Source: Bordetella parapertussis (lineage in GTDB: Bacteria; Pseudomonadota; Gammaproteobacteria; Burkholderiales; SG8-41). Taken from it: a stretch of DNA of 20,029 nt. Within the stretch, counting starts at the first letter, position 1. The number at the start of each line of letters is the position of its first letter. The stretch is from the NCBI GenBank assembly GCA_945870465.1, contig CAMBSS010000075.1, forward strand, positions 1 through 20,029. Direction: 5' to 3'. Both the position numbers and the translations under genes were made by a program. The notes beneath the pieces were generated by a model that saw only the letters and a list, made by a program, of their open reading frames with translations, was not told the DNA's origin and ran no database searches. Positions 5,691-14,097 of the stretch are shown piece after piece.

Positions 5691-8633
5691 ATGCTATTGA
5701 CCAGAAAAGCGAGCACTGCCGCGGCACCATCCAGCCGACTGAGCCGCAACGTCGCGGGTTATCTCGGCAAAACGATAGACCGCAGGGCTTTCCTCAAGCG
5801 TTCCGGTCTGGCGGTCGGCGCGGGTGCGGCGGTGAGTCAGTTGCCGTTCTCGATGATGGGCAAGGCCAAAGCGGCCGAGCAGGCCGAAGGCGGCAAGATC
5901 GAGGTCAAGCGCACCGTATGCACGCATTGTTCGGTCGGCTGTGCAATCGACGCCGTGGTACAGAACGGCGTATGGATACGCCAGGAACCGGTGTTCGATT
6001 CGCCTATCAACCTCGGCGCGCATTGCGCCAAAGGCGCATCGATCCGCGAGCACGGGCACGGCGAACACCGCCTGAAGTACCCGATGAAGCTCGTCGACGG
6101 CAAGTGGAAGAAGATCGGCTGGGACGATGCGCTGAAAGAAGTCAGCGACAAGCTGCTGGCGATCAGGAAGGAAAGCGGGCCAGATGCGACTTTCTGGATC
6201 GGCTCGAGCAAACATAATAACGAGCAGGCCTACCTGCTGCGCAAGTTCGTGTCGTTCTTCGGCACCAACAACATGGACCACCAGGCGCGCATCTGCCACT
6301 CAACGACGGTCGCGGGAGTGGCGAACACTTGGGGCTATGGCGCGATGACCAACTCCTACAACGACGAGCAGAATTCGAAATGCATACTGTTCTTCGGCAG
6401 TAACGCGGCGGAAGCGCACCCGGTTTCGATGATGCACACGTTGCACGCGAAGGAAAACGGCGCCAAGGTGATCTGCGTCGATCCGCGGTTCACGCGCACG
6501 GCGGCCAAAGCCGACAAGTACTACCGCATCAGGTCGGGTGCGGACGTCGCTTTCCTGATGGGCATGCTGCATCACATCTTCAAGAACGGCTGGGAAGACA
6601 AGGATTACATCAAGGCGCGCGTCTACGGCATGGAGAAGGTGAAAGACGAAGCCGCCAAATGGACGCCGGACAAGGTCGAGGAAGTGACCGGCATGAAAGA
6701 AGCGGAAGTGCGCGACGTCGCCGAGTCGATGGCAAAGAACCGCCCGAGCACCATCGTCTGGGCGATGGGCCAGACCCAGCACACCAACGGCAATGCGATC
6801 GTGCGCGCAAGCTGCATACTGCAACTCGCGCTCGGCAACGTCGGCGTGGCCGGCGGCGGCTGCAATATTTACCGCGGCCATGACAACGTGCAGGGCGCCA
6901 CCGACGTCGGGCCCAATCCGGATTCGTTGCCGGGGTATTACGGTCTGGCGCCTGGATCGTGGGCGCACTTCGCGCGCGCATGGGGTGTTGATCTCGACTG
7001 GATCAAGAAACAGTTTCCCTCGCCGGCGATGATGGAAAAGCCGGGCATCACCGTATCGCGCTGGATCGACGCGGTGCTGGAAAAAAACGAAAGTCTCGAC
7101 CAGGATTCGAACCTGCGCGCGGTGGTCTACTGGGGGCACGCGCCGAACAGCCAGACGCGTGGCGCCGAAATGATAGAGGCCATGAAAAAGCTTGATCTGC
7201 TGGTCGTTATCGACCCGTATCCGTCGGCCACCGCGGCGATGATGGCGATGGCGCGCAAGGACGGCGCGTACCTGTTGCCGGCCGCGACGCAGCTTGAATG
7301 CGCGGGCTCGGTGACGGCGTCCAACCGCTCGATACAGTGGCGCGAAAAAGTGATCGAACCGATGTTCGAGTCGCGCACCGATCATATGCTGATGTATCAA
7401 CTCGCGCAGAAGCTCGGGTTTGCCGATCAACTGATCGGCAAGCAGGCCGATGGCAAAACGAAAATCAAGCTGGTCAAAGGCAAGGGCGGCATGGAAGAGC
7501 CCGACGTCGAAGACATACTGCGTGAAATCAACCGCAGCGTGTGGACGATAGGCTATACCGGGCACTCGCCGGAGCGACTGCAGGCGCACATGCGCAACAT
7601 GCATGTATTCGATGTGAAGACGCTGCGCGCGAAAGGCGGCAAGGACGCCAAAACCGGTTACGTGCTGGACGGCGATTATTTTGGGCTGCCGTGGCCGTGC
7701 TACGGCACGCCGGAACTCAAGCATCCTGGCTCCCCGGTGCTCTACAACACTTCGCTGAACATGATGGACGGCGGCGGCAATTTCCGCGCGAACTTCGGCG
7801 TCGAACGCGAAGGCGTCAACCTGCTGGCCGAAGACGGTTCGTGTTCCCTCGGCGCCGATCTTGCGACCGGTTATCCGGAGTTCGATCACGTGCTGCTGAA
7901 GAAACTCGGCTGGTGGGAAGAACTCACCGACGATGAAAAGAAAGCAGCCGAAGGCAAGAACTGGAAGACCGATTCGTCGGGCGGCATCATACGCGTGGCG
8001 ATGAAGGTTCATGGCTGCCATCCGTTCGGCAACGCCAAGGCGCGCGCCGTGGTGTGGAATTTCCCGGATGCCGTGCCGCTGCATCGCGAACCGCTGTTCA
8101 GTCCGCGGCCTGACCTCGTCGACAAATATCCGACGCACGACGACCAGAAGAGCCGCTGGCGCATGCCGGTGCTGTTCAAGACCGTGCAGCAGGCCAACAA
8201 GGACGCCAGCAAGCAGTATCCGCTGATCATGACGAGCGGACGCCTGGTCGAGTACGAAGGCGGCGGCGAGGAGACGCGTTCCAATCCGTGGCTCGCCGAA
8301 CTGCAGCAGGAAATGTTCGTCGAAATCAATCCGAAGGACGCCAACGACCGCGGACTGAAGCACGACGAATACGTATGGGTAGAGACGCCAACCAAGGCGC
8401 GTCTGAAGGTCAAGACCCAGGTGACCGAGCGCGTGGCGTCGGGCACTGTGTTCCTGCCGTTCCACTTCTCAGGGTGGTTCATGGGCAAGGACCTGCTCGA
8501 CAAGTATCCGGAGGGCGCGGCACCCATTGTGCGCGGCGAAGCGGTGAATACCGCCACGACCTACGGTTACGACATCGTGACCATGATGCAGGAAACGAAA
8601 ACGACGCTGTGCCAGATCAGCAAAGCGGCATAA
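5691..8633 (+). CDS. fdhA: Formate dehydrogenase catalytic (alpha) subunit, molybdo/tungsto-pterin, Cys form
   Basis: The 980-residue product is a bis-pterin-guanine-dinucleotide oxidoreductase that oxidises formate to CO2. It has a Tat motif at 29-36 (DRRAFLK after a 28-residue n-region), a 4Fe-4S site C77-x2-C80-x3-C84 and C112 with the following HCAKGA, and the active-site ARICHS segment with C202-H203. That codon is TGC at 6294-6296, so the metal ligand is cysteine and no selenocysteine machinery is needed. The dinucleotide-binding C-terminal domain starts near residue 842 (YPLIMTSGRLVEYEGGGEET). GGAG precedes the ATG. With FdhB and FdhC it forms a periplasm-facing membrane enzyme. Whether the metal is Mo or W cannot be read from the sequence; the tupA gene nearby makes W plausible. 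Length is normal for the family. Confidence 0.95.
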   Translation: MLLTRKASTAAAPSSRLSRNVAGYLGKTIDRRAFLKRSGLAVGAGAAVSQLPFSMMGKAKAAEQAEGGKIEVKRTVCTHCSVGCAIDAVVQNGVWIRQEPVFDSPINLGAHCAKGASIREHGHGEHRLKYPMKLVDGKWKKIGWDDALKEVSDKLLAIRKESGPDATFWIGSSKHNNEQAYLLRKFVSFFGTNNMDHQARICHSTTVAGVANTWGYGAMTNSYNDEQNSKCILFFGSNAAEAHPVSMMHTLHAKENGAKVICVDPRFTRTAAKADKYYRIRSGADVAFLMGMLHHIFKNGWEDKDYIKARVYGMEKVKDEAAKWTPDKVEEVTGMKEAEVRDVAESMAKNRPSTIVWAMGQTQHTNGNAIVRASCILQLALGNVGVAGGGCNIYRGHDNVQGATDVGPNPDSLPGYYGLAPGSWAHFARAWGVDLDWIKKQFPSPAMMEKPGITVSRWIDAVLEKNESLDQDSNLRAVVYWGHAPNSQTRGAEMIEAMKKLDLLVVIDPYPSATAAMMAMARKDGAYLLPAATQLECAGSVTASNRSIQWREKVIEPMFESRTDHMLMYQLAQKLGFADQLIGKQADGKTKIKLVKGKGGMEEPDVEDILREINRSVWTIGYTGHSPERLQAHMRNMHVFDVKTLRAKGGKDAKTGYVLDGDYFGLPWPCYGTPELKHPGSPVLYNTSLNMMDGGGNFRANFGVEREGVNLLAEDGSCSLGADLATGYPEFDHVLLKKLGWWEELTDDEKKAAEGKNWKTDSSGGIIRVAMKVHGCHPFGNAKARAVVWNFPDAVPLHREPLFSPRPDLVDKYPTHDDQKSRWRMPVLFKTVQQANKDASKQYPLIMTSGRLVEYEGGGEETRSNPWLAELQQEMFVEINPKDANDRGLKHDEYVWVETPTKARLKVKTQVTERVASGTVFLPFHFSGWFMGKDLLDKYPEGAAPIVRGEAVNTATTYGYDIVTMMQETKTTLCQISKAA

Positions 8634-8660
8634 CGACAACCAGAGCCGAGGAGTACCGAC

Positions 8661-9290
8661 ATGGCAAGAATGAAATTCCTGTGCGACGCCGAGCGCTGCA
8701 TCGAGTGCAATGGTTGCGTTACCGCCTGCAAGAGCGAGCACGATATTCCGTGGGGCGTGAACCGCCGCCGCGTGGTGACGCTGAATGATGGCGTGCCCGG
8801 GGAAAAATCGATTTCCGTTGCGTGCATGCACTGTTCGGACGCGCCGTGCATGGCAGTGTGCCCGGTCGATTGCTTTTACAAGACTTCCGAAGGCGTGGTG
8901 TTGCACGACAAGGATCTGTGCATCGGTTGCGGCTACTGCTTCTACGCGTGCCCGTTCGGCGCGCCGCAGTTCCCGCAGGACGGCGCGTTCGGATTGCGCG
9001 GCAAGATGGATAAATGCACGTTTTGCGCCGGCGGACCGGAAGCGGATAACTCTGCGGCAGAATACAAAAAATACGGCCGCAACCGGCTGGCCGAAGGCAA
9101 ATTGCCGGCGTGCGCAGAAATGTGCTCGACCAAAGCGCTGCTGGGCGGCGATGCGGATGTTATTTCGGATATCTACCGCAATCGCGTGTTGAGACGCGGC
9201 AAGGGCTCGGAAGTCTGGGGTTGGGGAACCGCCTACGGCCAGCCCGAGGCCAAGCCGGCGCCGGCCGCGGCGCCCGGAGCGAAATCATGA
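8661..9290 (+). CDS. fdhB: Formate dehydrogenase iron-sulfur (beta) subunit, FDH3B type
   Basis: The 209-residue product carries four cysteine groups for 4Fe-4S clusters: C13-C16-C19-C23, C55-C58-C63-C67, C87-C90-C93-C97, and C119-C122 with C151-C155. This is the standard electron wire between the pterin subunit and the cytochrome b subunit. It lacks both a Tat signal and the C-terminal membrane anchor of E. coli FdnH, so it is probably co-exported with FdhA by hitchhiking. An Ala/Pro/Lys tail ends the protein. GAGGAG lies about nine bases before the ATG. Its stop overlaps the start of the small lipoprotein gene (ATGA at 9287-9290). Confidence 0.94.
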   Translation: MARMKFLCDAERCIECNGCVTACKSEHDIPWGVNRRRVVTLNDGVPGEKSISVACMHCSDAPCMAVCPVDCFYKTSEGVVLHDKDLCIGCGYCFYACPFGAPQFPQDGAFGLRGKMDKCTFCAGGPEADNSAAEYKKYGRNRLAEGKLPACAEMCSTKALLGGDADVISDIYRNRVLRRGKGSEVWGWGTAYGQPEAKPAPAAAPGAKS

Positions 9291-9523
9291 CGGCGCGCCA
9301 GATTTTGTCGATGGCGGGGGCCTGCGCGTTGGCGCTGTTGCTGGCGGGGTGCGGCGGCGAACGGCCCAAGGTGTACAAGCAGGGCGAATATCAGGGCAAG
9401 GAAGATGCGAAACCCTGGAACAACGGCCAGTTCAACGGCAACCAGGTTGAGTGGGAAAAAGCGGTCAAGGCGCGCAACCAGGGCCAGGACGAATACACTC
9501 GCGCCGTCGCGAGCGCCAAATAA
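9287..9523 (+). CDS. Small lipoprotein between FDH beta and gamma genes
   Basis: The 78-residue product has a lipoprotein signal: hydrophobic residues 9-20 ending in the lipobox LLAGC, with the modified cysteine at 22. The mature part of about 57 residues is hydrophilic, with KQGEYQGKEDAKPWNNGQFN followed by VEWEKAVKARNQGQDEYTR, which look like a short extended stretch and a helix. It has no cysteine other than C22. The ATG overlaps the fdhB stop (ATGA), and 11 bases separate its stop from fdhC, so it is cotranscribed with the enzyme. It may stabilise or tether the periplasmic FDH complex; this is positional inference only. I do not recognise a named family. Confidence 0.8.
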   Translation: MTARQILSMAGACALALLLAGCGGERPKVYKQGEYQGKEDAKPWNNGQFNGNQVEWEKAVKARNQGQDEYTRAVASAK

Positions 9524-9534
9524 CAGGAACAGCC

Positions 9535-10599
9535 ATGACAAGATTGTCGGTCTGCATGCGTATGTGGCCATTGCTGGCAATTCTGGGGGGCATATTGCTC
9601 GTTCCAGTCGCCGCCTGGAGTGCGGAGGACAGTGGTGCGAAGGAGCAGGCGCAGCGGCAGCTTACCCAGCCCGGCAATAATGCGCCCATGTGGCGGGATG
9701 TGCGTGAAGGCGCAAATCCGTATCAGACGACCCAGGTGCGCGGCGTCGAAACCAATATCCTGGTGCAGTCCGGCGGCCAGACCTGGCGCGAACTGCGTAA
9801 CGGCCCGATTACCCTGTATGGCGGGTTGATCCTGATCGTCGTACCGCTGCTGATATTCGCTTTTTTCCGCTGGAAAGGGCCGCTGTCGCTGCACGACAAA
9901 CCGACCGGGCGCATGATCGAGCGCTTCAGCGATTGGGAGCGGATGGTGCACTGGGCAACAGCGATTAGCTTCGTGGTGCTGGCGGTCAGCGGTGTGATCA
10001 TACTGTTCGGCAAGCACGTGATGCTGCCGGTGTTCGGTTACACGGCATTTTCGTGGCTCGCCATCCTCAGCAAGAACCTGCACAACTTTGTGGGTCCGCT
10101 GTTCGTGTTCTGCACGCTGGTGATGTTCGTCACCTTCGTTCGCGACAACATCTGGCGGGCCATGGATTTTGCGTGGCTGGCGAAGGCGGGCGGCCTCCTG
10201 GGCGGGCACGAGGTACCTTCAGGACGCTTCAATGGCGGCGAAAAAACGTGGTTCTGGTTTGGTGTCACCTTGCTTGGAATAGTCGTCGGCGCGACCGGCT
10301 TGGTGCTGAATTTTCCGAATTTCGCACAAACGCGAGAAATCATGCAGCAGGCCAACGTGATACACGCCGTTGCCGCGGTGATTTTTGTCGCGGCTTCCCT
10401 CGGCCATATATATCTCGGCACTGTAGGCATGAAGGGCGCCTACGAGGCCATGCGGACAGGCTATGTGGACGAGACCTGGGCGAAAGAGCACCACCAAGTC
10501 TGGTATGAGGAAGTCAAAGCCGGCAAGGCGCGCCAGGGTTTTGCGGACAACGCGCCAGTGGAAGTTAAAACCCAGATCGCCGAAGCGATCAAGGCCTGA
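9535..10599 (+). CDS. fdhC: Formate dehydrogenase cytochrome b (gamma) subunit
   Basis: The 354-residue product anchors FDH to the membrane and passes electrons from FdhB to quinone through b hemes. An N-terminal signal sequence (about 8-30, cleavage likely at WSA-ED) leads to a periplasmic stretch of about 60 residues. Membrane segments follow near 92-112, 138-160, 180-202, 238-260 and 272-296. Histidines in or near the helices, H139 (MVHWA), H183 (NLHNF), H277 (VIHAV) and H291 (LGHIY), are candidate heme b ligands. Compared with E. coli FdnI it has the extra N-terminal region typical of the longer gamma subunits. The ATG at 9535 was chosen because an AGGAA precedes it and a signal peptide starts there; a longer in-frame reading from 9451 would overlap the lipoprotein gene. 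Confidence 0.93.
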   Translation: MTRLSVCMRMWPLLAILGGILLVPVAAWSAEDSGAKEQAQRQLTQPGNNAPMWRDVREGANPYQTTQVRGVETNILVQSGGQTWRELRNGPITLYGGLILIVVPLLIFAFFRWKGPLSLHDKPTGRMIERFSDWERMVHWATAISFVVLAVSGVIILFGKHVMLPVFGYTAFSWLAILSKNLHNFVGPLFVFCTLVMFVTFVRDNIWRAMDFAWLAKAGGLLGGHEVPSGRFNGGEKTWFWFGVTLLGIVVGATGLVLNFPNFAQTREIMQQANVIHAVAAVIFVAASLGHIYLGTVGMKGAYEAMRTGYVDETWAKEHHQVWYEEVKAGKARQGFADNAPVEVKTQIAEAIKA

Positions 10600-10622
10600 G
10601 CGGACATACGCGGGAGAAAACG

Positions 10623-10970
10623 ATGCAATCCAAAAAAGCCATTTTTATAGCAGCACTGTGCTGGGCTGTCGCCGGTGCGGTTTACGCAAAATTGCCGGCG
10701 CCACAGTTGACCGATGAGCAGAAAGCCAAGGCGGAAGAAACCAAAGCCAAGGCGGCCGAAGCAGCCAAAAAGGATGCTGAAGCGCTGAGCAAATCGCAGG
10801 ACCGCGTTGCCGCCGGCTATGTCAAGGCGCAAAAGGCCAAAGGCGTTACGGTCAAGCCTACGCCGATCGCGGTGGCGGCCGCACCTGCCGCTCCCGCGCC
10901 CGCGGCCAAGCCCGCCGCCGCTCCGGCGGCACCAACACCGGCGCCAGCACCAGCACCAGCCAAGAAATAA
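10623..10970 (+). CDS. Small exported Lys/Ala-rich protein with Ala/Pro tail, last gene of FDH operon
   Basis: The 115-residue product has a clear Sec signal peptide (cleavage likely after VYA at 22). A Lys/Glu/Ala-rich helix follows (about 32-58, repeating KAKAEETKAKAAEAAKK), then a short QDRVAAGYVKAQKAKG segment, and a low-complexity Ala/Pro/Lys tail from about 78 to the end. It has no cysteine in the mature part and no lipobox. GGGAG precedes the ATG and the gene lies 23 bases after fdhC and just before a strong terminator, so it belongs to the FDH transcript. It might be a periplasmic or cell-wall-spanning linker, but function is unknown and I recognise no family. The repetitive composition makes homology calls unreliable. 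Confidence 0.75.
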   Translation: MQSKKAIFIAALCWAVAGAVYAKLPAPQLTDEQKAKAEETKAKAAEAAKKDAEALSKSQDRVAAGYVKAQKAKGVTVKPTPIAVAAAPAAPAPAAKPAAAPAAPTPAPAPAPAKK

Positions 10971-10994
10971 TTGCAGCAATCCACCCGCATCGCG

Positions 10995-11020
10995 AACCCG
11001 GCTGCGGCCGGGTTTTTTTT
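10995..11020 (+). terminator. Intrinsic terminator ending the FDH operon
   Basis: A perfect 8-bp stem, AACCCGGC (10995-11002) with GCCGGGTT (11007-11014), encloses a TGCG loop and is followed by an uninterrupted T run to 11020. It starts 25 bases after the last FDH-operon stop and separates this block from the ccmE transcription unit. Confidence 0.92.
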
Positions 11021-11048
11021 GGATATCTCTGGCTCAATCCGCTAAAAT
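11019..11048 (+). promoter_or_regulatory. Possible sigma70-type promoter for ccmEFGHI
   Basis: A TAAAAT at 11043-11048 makes a good -10 element. A weak -35 (TTGGAT, 11019-11024) sits 18 bases upstream, partly within the T-run of the terminator. The placement after a terminator and about 90 bases before the ccmE ATG supports a promoter, but the -35 match is poor. Confidence 0.45.
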
Positions 11049-11136
11049 ACGCCGCTTCGTCAGGAACCTGCGTGACGGTGTGGTTGCCGGCCAGCCGCGA
11101 TTGCCTTTCGATTCTTGACCGACCTGACTCCTACCG

Positions 11137-11586
11137 ATGAAACCCCGCCATAAACGCATTGCGATGATCGCGACAGGCCTTGCCGCACTGGGCGCGGCGA
11201 GCGCGCTGGTGCTCAGTGCGTTTCAGAGCAACCTGGTGTTTTTCTTCAGCCCGAGCCAAGTCCTCGCCAACGAGGCGCCGCGCAGCAAGGTGTTTCGTAT
11301 CGGCGGGATGGTCGAGCAGGCGAGTCTCAAGCGCGGAAGCGATGGGCTTACGGTAAGATTCCGCGTGACGGACACTGTGCAAACGATCGACGTCGTCTAT
11401 ACCGGCATCCTGCCCGACTTGTTCAAAGAGGGTAAAGGCGTGGTTGCACAGGGCCGTCTTGGCAACGACGGCGTATTCCAGGCAACCGAAGTACTAGCCA
11501 AGCACGATGAGAATTACATGCCGCCCGACGCCAAGCACGCGATCGAGCAGGCGCAAAAAGCGCAAAAAAGCGTAATTACCAAATAA
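11137..11586 (+). CDS. ccmE: Cytochrome c maturation heme chaperone CcmE
   Basis: The 149-residue product has one N-terminal membrane anchor (about 8-29) and a periplasmic beta-barrel domain. The heme-attachment histidine is H123 in LAKHDENYMPP, with the conserved tyrosine at 127; the RIGGMV and FRVTDT strands also fit CcmE. It accepts heme exported by CcmABCD and passes it to the CcmF/H ligase. It heads the + strand operon and is followed by ccmF after 10 bases. The C-terminus ends in a Lys/Gln-rich tail. In the common ccmABCDEFGH order ccmE follows ccmD; here the two lie in converging operons. Confidence 0.95.
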   Translation: MKPRHKRIAMIATGLAALGAASALVLSAFQSNLVFFFSPSQVLANEAPRSKVFRIGGMVEQASLKRGSDGLTVRFRVTDTVQTIDVVYTGILPDLFKEGKGVVAQGRLGNDGVFQATEVLAKHDENYMPPDAKHAIEQAQKAQKSVITK

Positions 11587-11596
11587 GAAGGCGTAC

Positions 11597-13573
11597 ATGA
11601 TTCCCGAAATTGGCCAGTTTGCACTGATACTCGCGCTGTTGCTCGCGCTGATCCAGGGCGTGTTGCCCATCGCCGGCGCGGCGCGCGGCAATGCGGCCTG
11701 GATGGCGGTAGCGCGTCCCGCGGCGCAAGGCCAGTTCACGTTCGTAGCGATAGCGTTTGCGTGCCTCGCATGGTCGTTCGTGCAAAACGATTTCTCGGTG
11801 CTCAACGTCGCCACCAACTCCAACTCCCAATTGCCGGTGCTTTACCGCTTTGCGGCCACGTGGGGCTCGCACGAAGGCTCGCTGCTGTTGTGGGTGCTGA
11901 TGCTCAATGTGTGGACTGTCGCGGTGACCGTATTCAGCCGCCACCTGCCGGCGCCGCTGGTCGCGCGCGTGGTGGGCGTGATGGGGCTGGTGTCCATCGG
12001 TTTCGTGCTGTTTATGCTGTTGACTTCCAATCCTTTCGATCGCCTGCTGCCACCGGCGCCGGACGGCCGCGACTTGAATCCGCTGCTGCAGGATCCCGGT
12101 ATGGTCATCCATCCGCCCATGCTCTATATGGGCTACGTAGGCTTTTCCGTCGCTTTTGCGTTCGCGATCGCAGCCTTGCTGGGCGGCCGGCTCGACGCGA
12201 CGTGGGCGCGCTGGTCGCGGCCGTGGACCACCGCGGCGTGGTGCTTTCTGACCGTCGGCATCATGCTTGGCAGCTGGTGGGCGTATTACGAACTCGGGTG
12301 GGGCGGCTGGTGGTTCTGGGACCCGGTCGAGAACGCCTCGTTCATGCCGTGGCTGGTCGGCACCGCGCTGATGCATTCGCTGGCAGTGACAGAAAAGCGC
12401 GGCGGCTTCAAAAGCTGGACAGTGCTGCTCGCGATCTGTGCTTTCAGCCTGAGCCTGCTCGGGACTTTTCTGGTGCGCTCGGGAGTTCTCACATCGGTGC
12501 ACGCGTTCGCTACCGATCCGAAGCGCGGCATTTTTATACTCGCGTTTCTGGCCATCGTGATCGGCGGCTCGCTGGTCCTCTTCGCATGGCGCGCGCCGCG
12601 CGTCGGTCTCGGCGGCAGCTTTAACATCATCTCGCGCGAATCGATGCTGCTCACCAACAATGTGCTGCTGCTGGTCGCCACGGGCTCCGTTTTGCTCGGC
12701 ACGCTGTATCCGCTGTTTCTCGACGCGCTGAACCTGGGCAAGATTTCGGTCGGCCCGCCGTATTTCGACAGCGTGTTCGTACCGCTGATGACGCCGGCGT
12801 TGTTCCTGATGGGGATCGGTCCGCTGGTGCGCTGGAAAGAGGGCGACATGCCGGAACTAATGGTGCGCCTGAAATGGGCGTTCGGCGTCAGCGTGGTTAC
12901 GGCGCTGCTGCTGCCTTTCGCCATCGGCAACTGGACGCCGCTGGTGAGTTTCGGCTTGCTGCTCGCAGTGTGGATACTGGTCACGGCCGCTTTCAATTTG
13001 CGCGAACGGCTGGCTTTGTCGGCCGGCGGCTGGCTGGCGGGACTGGCAAACCAGCCCCGCGGCTATTACGGCATGTTGATTGCGCATTGCGGCGTTGCCA
13101 TATTCATCATCGGCGTAACGCTGGTCAAAGGTTACGAGACTGAACGCGATTTGCGCATGGAGGTCGGCGATACTGTCACCGTTGGCGGATATACGTTCCG
13201 TTTCGACGGTGCCGAGCCGGTGACGGGCCCGAATTATCGCGCCGCGCGCGGCAATGTCACCGTAAGCCGTGGCGACGCGGTGCTGAAGGTCATGCATCCC
13301 GAGAAGCGCACGTATAACGCGCAGCAGATGTCGATGACGGAAGCGGCAATTTCGTCGGGTCTGTTCGGCGATATCTACGTTTCACTCGGCGAGCCGGTCG
13401 ACAACGGCGCGTGGAGCGTGCGCGTCTATCACAAGCCGTTCGTGACGTGGATCTGGGGCGGCTGCCTGATCATGGCGCTCGGCGGACTAGTGGCGCTGAC
13501 GGACCGGCGCTACCGGAAAAGCGCTCAGCGTGCAGCGGAAACAGTGCCCGTCGGCGGCAAAGTCGCCGTATGA
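11597..13573 (+). CDS. ccmF: Cytochrome c heme lyase subunit CcmF
   Basis: The 658-residue polytopic protein is the core of the heme ligase that attaches heme to apocytochrome c. It carries the tryptophan-rich periplasmic motif WGGWWFWDPVENASFMPW around 235-252. Conserved histidines are in SHEGSLLLW (H92), IHPPMLYMGY (H172) and ALMHS (H260), which match heme- and heme-b-binding positions in the family. Length is normal and about 14-15 hydrophobic segments are apparent. AAGAAGG precedes the ATG. Its stop overlaps the ccmG start (ATGA, 13570-13573). Confidence 0.96.
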   Translation: MIPEIGQFALILALLLALIQGVLPIAGAARGNAAWMAVARPAAQGQFTFVAIAFACLAWSFVQNDFSVLNVATNSNSQLPVLYRFAATWGSHEGSLLLWVLMLNVWTVAVTVFSRHLPAPLVARVVGVMGLVSIGFVLFMLLTSNPFDRLLPPAPDGRDLNPLLQDPGMVIHPPMLYMGYVGFSVAFAFAIAALLGGRLDATWARWSRPWTTAAWCFLTVGIMLGSWWAYYELGWGGWWFWDPVENASFMPWLVGTALMHSLAVTEKRGGFKSWTVLLAICAFSLSLLGTFLVRSGVLTSVHAFATDPKRGIFILAFLAIVIGGSLVLFAWRAPRVGLGGSFNIISRESMLLTNNVLLLVATGSVLLGTLYPLFLDALNLGKISVGPPYFDSVFVPLMTPALFLMGIGPLVRWKEGDMPELMVRLKWAFGVSVVTALLLPFAIGNWTPLVSFGLLLAVWILVTAAFNLRERLALSAGGWLAGLANQPRGYYGMLIAHCGVAIFIIGVTLVKGYETERDLRMEVGDTVTVGGYTFRFDGAEPVTGPNYRAARGNVTVSRGDAVLKVMHPEKRTYNAQQMSMTEAAISSGLFGDIYVSLGEPVDNGAWSVRVYHKPFVTWIWGGCLIMALGGLVALTDRRYRKSAQRAAETVPVGGKVAV

Positions 13574-14097
13574 CGCGCTACCTGATTCCGTTCGCGCTAT
13601 TCGTCGCGCTGGTCGTTTTTCTCGGCATCGGCCTGGGGCTCAATCCGCGCGAAGTGCCGTCGCCGCTCATCGGCAAGCCGGCGCCCGCATTCCAGCTCGC
13701 GCAGTTGCAGCGTCCGGAGCTGACGTTCACGCAAAAGGACATGCAGGGCAAGGTGTGGCTGCTCAATGTATGGGCGTCATGGTGCGTGTCGTGCCGCGAG
13801 GAGCATCCGCTGCTGCTCGAACTCGCCAAGCACAACGTGGTGACCATCCAGGGCCTGAATTACAAGGACAAGCGCGACGATGCGCTCGCGTGGCTGAAAC
13901 AATTCGGCGATCCGTACAACCTGAGCATCAGCGACAGCAACGGGCGCGTCGGCATCGACTACGGCGTGTACGGCGTGCCGGAAACATTTGTGATCGATAA
14001 GACGGGCGTCATTCGTTACAAGCATATCGGGCCGGTCACGCCGCAGGCGCTCAAAGACAAGATCCTGCCGCTGGTGCGGCAACTGCAGCAGTCATGA
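13570..14097 (+). CDS. ccmG: Thiol:disulfide interchange protein CcmG (DsbE), thioredoxin fold
   Basis: The 175-residue product has an N-terminal membrane anchor (about 4-23) and a periplasmic thioredoxin domain with the active site WCVSC (C72, C75) within NVWASWCVSCREEHP, and the YGVYGVPETFVIDK stretch with the cis-proline. It keeps the apocytochrome CXXCH or CcmH cysteines reduced before heme ligation. The ATG at 13570 overlaps the ccmF stop and immediately begins the anchor; an upstream in-frame reading would lie inside ccmF. The next gene again starts in an ATGA overlap at 14094. Confidence 0.94.
   Translation: MTRYLIPFALFVALVVFLGIGLGLNPREVPSPLIGKPAPAFQLAQLQRPELTFTQKDMQGKVWLLNVWASWCVSCREEHPLLLELAKHNVVTIQGLNYKDKRDDALAWLKQFGDPYNLSISDSNGRVGIDYGVYGVPETFVIDKTGVIRYKHIGPVTPQALKDKILPLVRQLQQS

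Noticed and set aside
6294..6296. Selenocysteine in the FDH active site
   Set aside because: The codon is TGC, plain cysteine, and the frame has no internal TGA.
6300..8465. A 721-codon open frame antisense to fdhA
   Set aside because: It is a shadow of fdhA in GC-rich DNA: arginine/histidine/alanine-rich, no recognisable domain, and the sense frame encodes a full catalytic subunit with all motifs.
10870..10965. Repeated GCC/GCG/CCA triplets as a DNA repeat element
   Set aside because: The repetition is explained by the Ala/Pro-rich coding tail; no array or mobile-element structure is present.
11576..12502. A 308-codon open frame antisense to ccmF
   Set aside because: Low-complexity, charged sequence with no family match, lying opposite a well-conserved gene.
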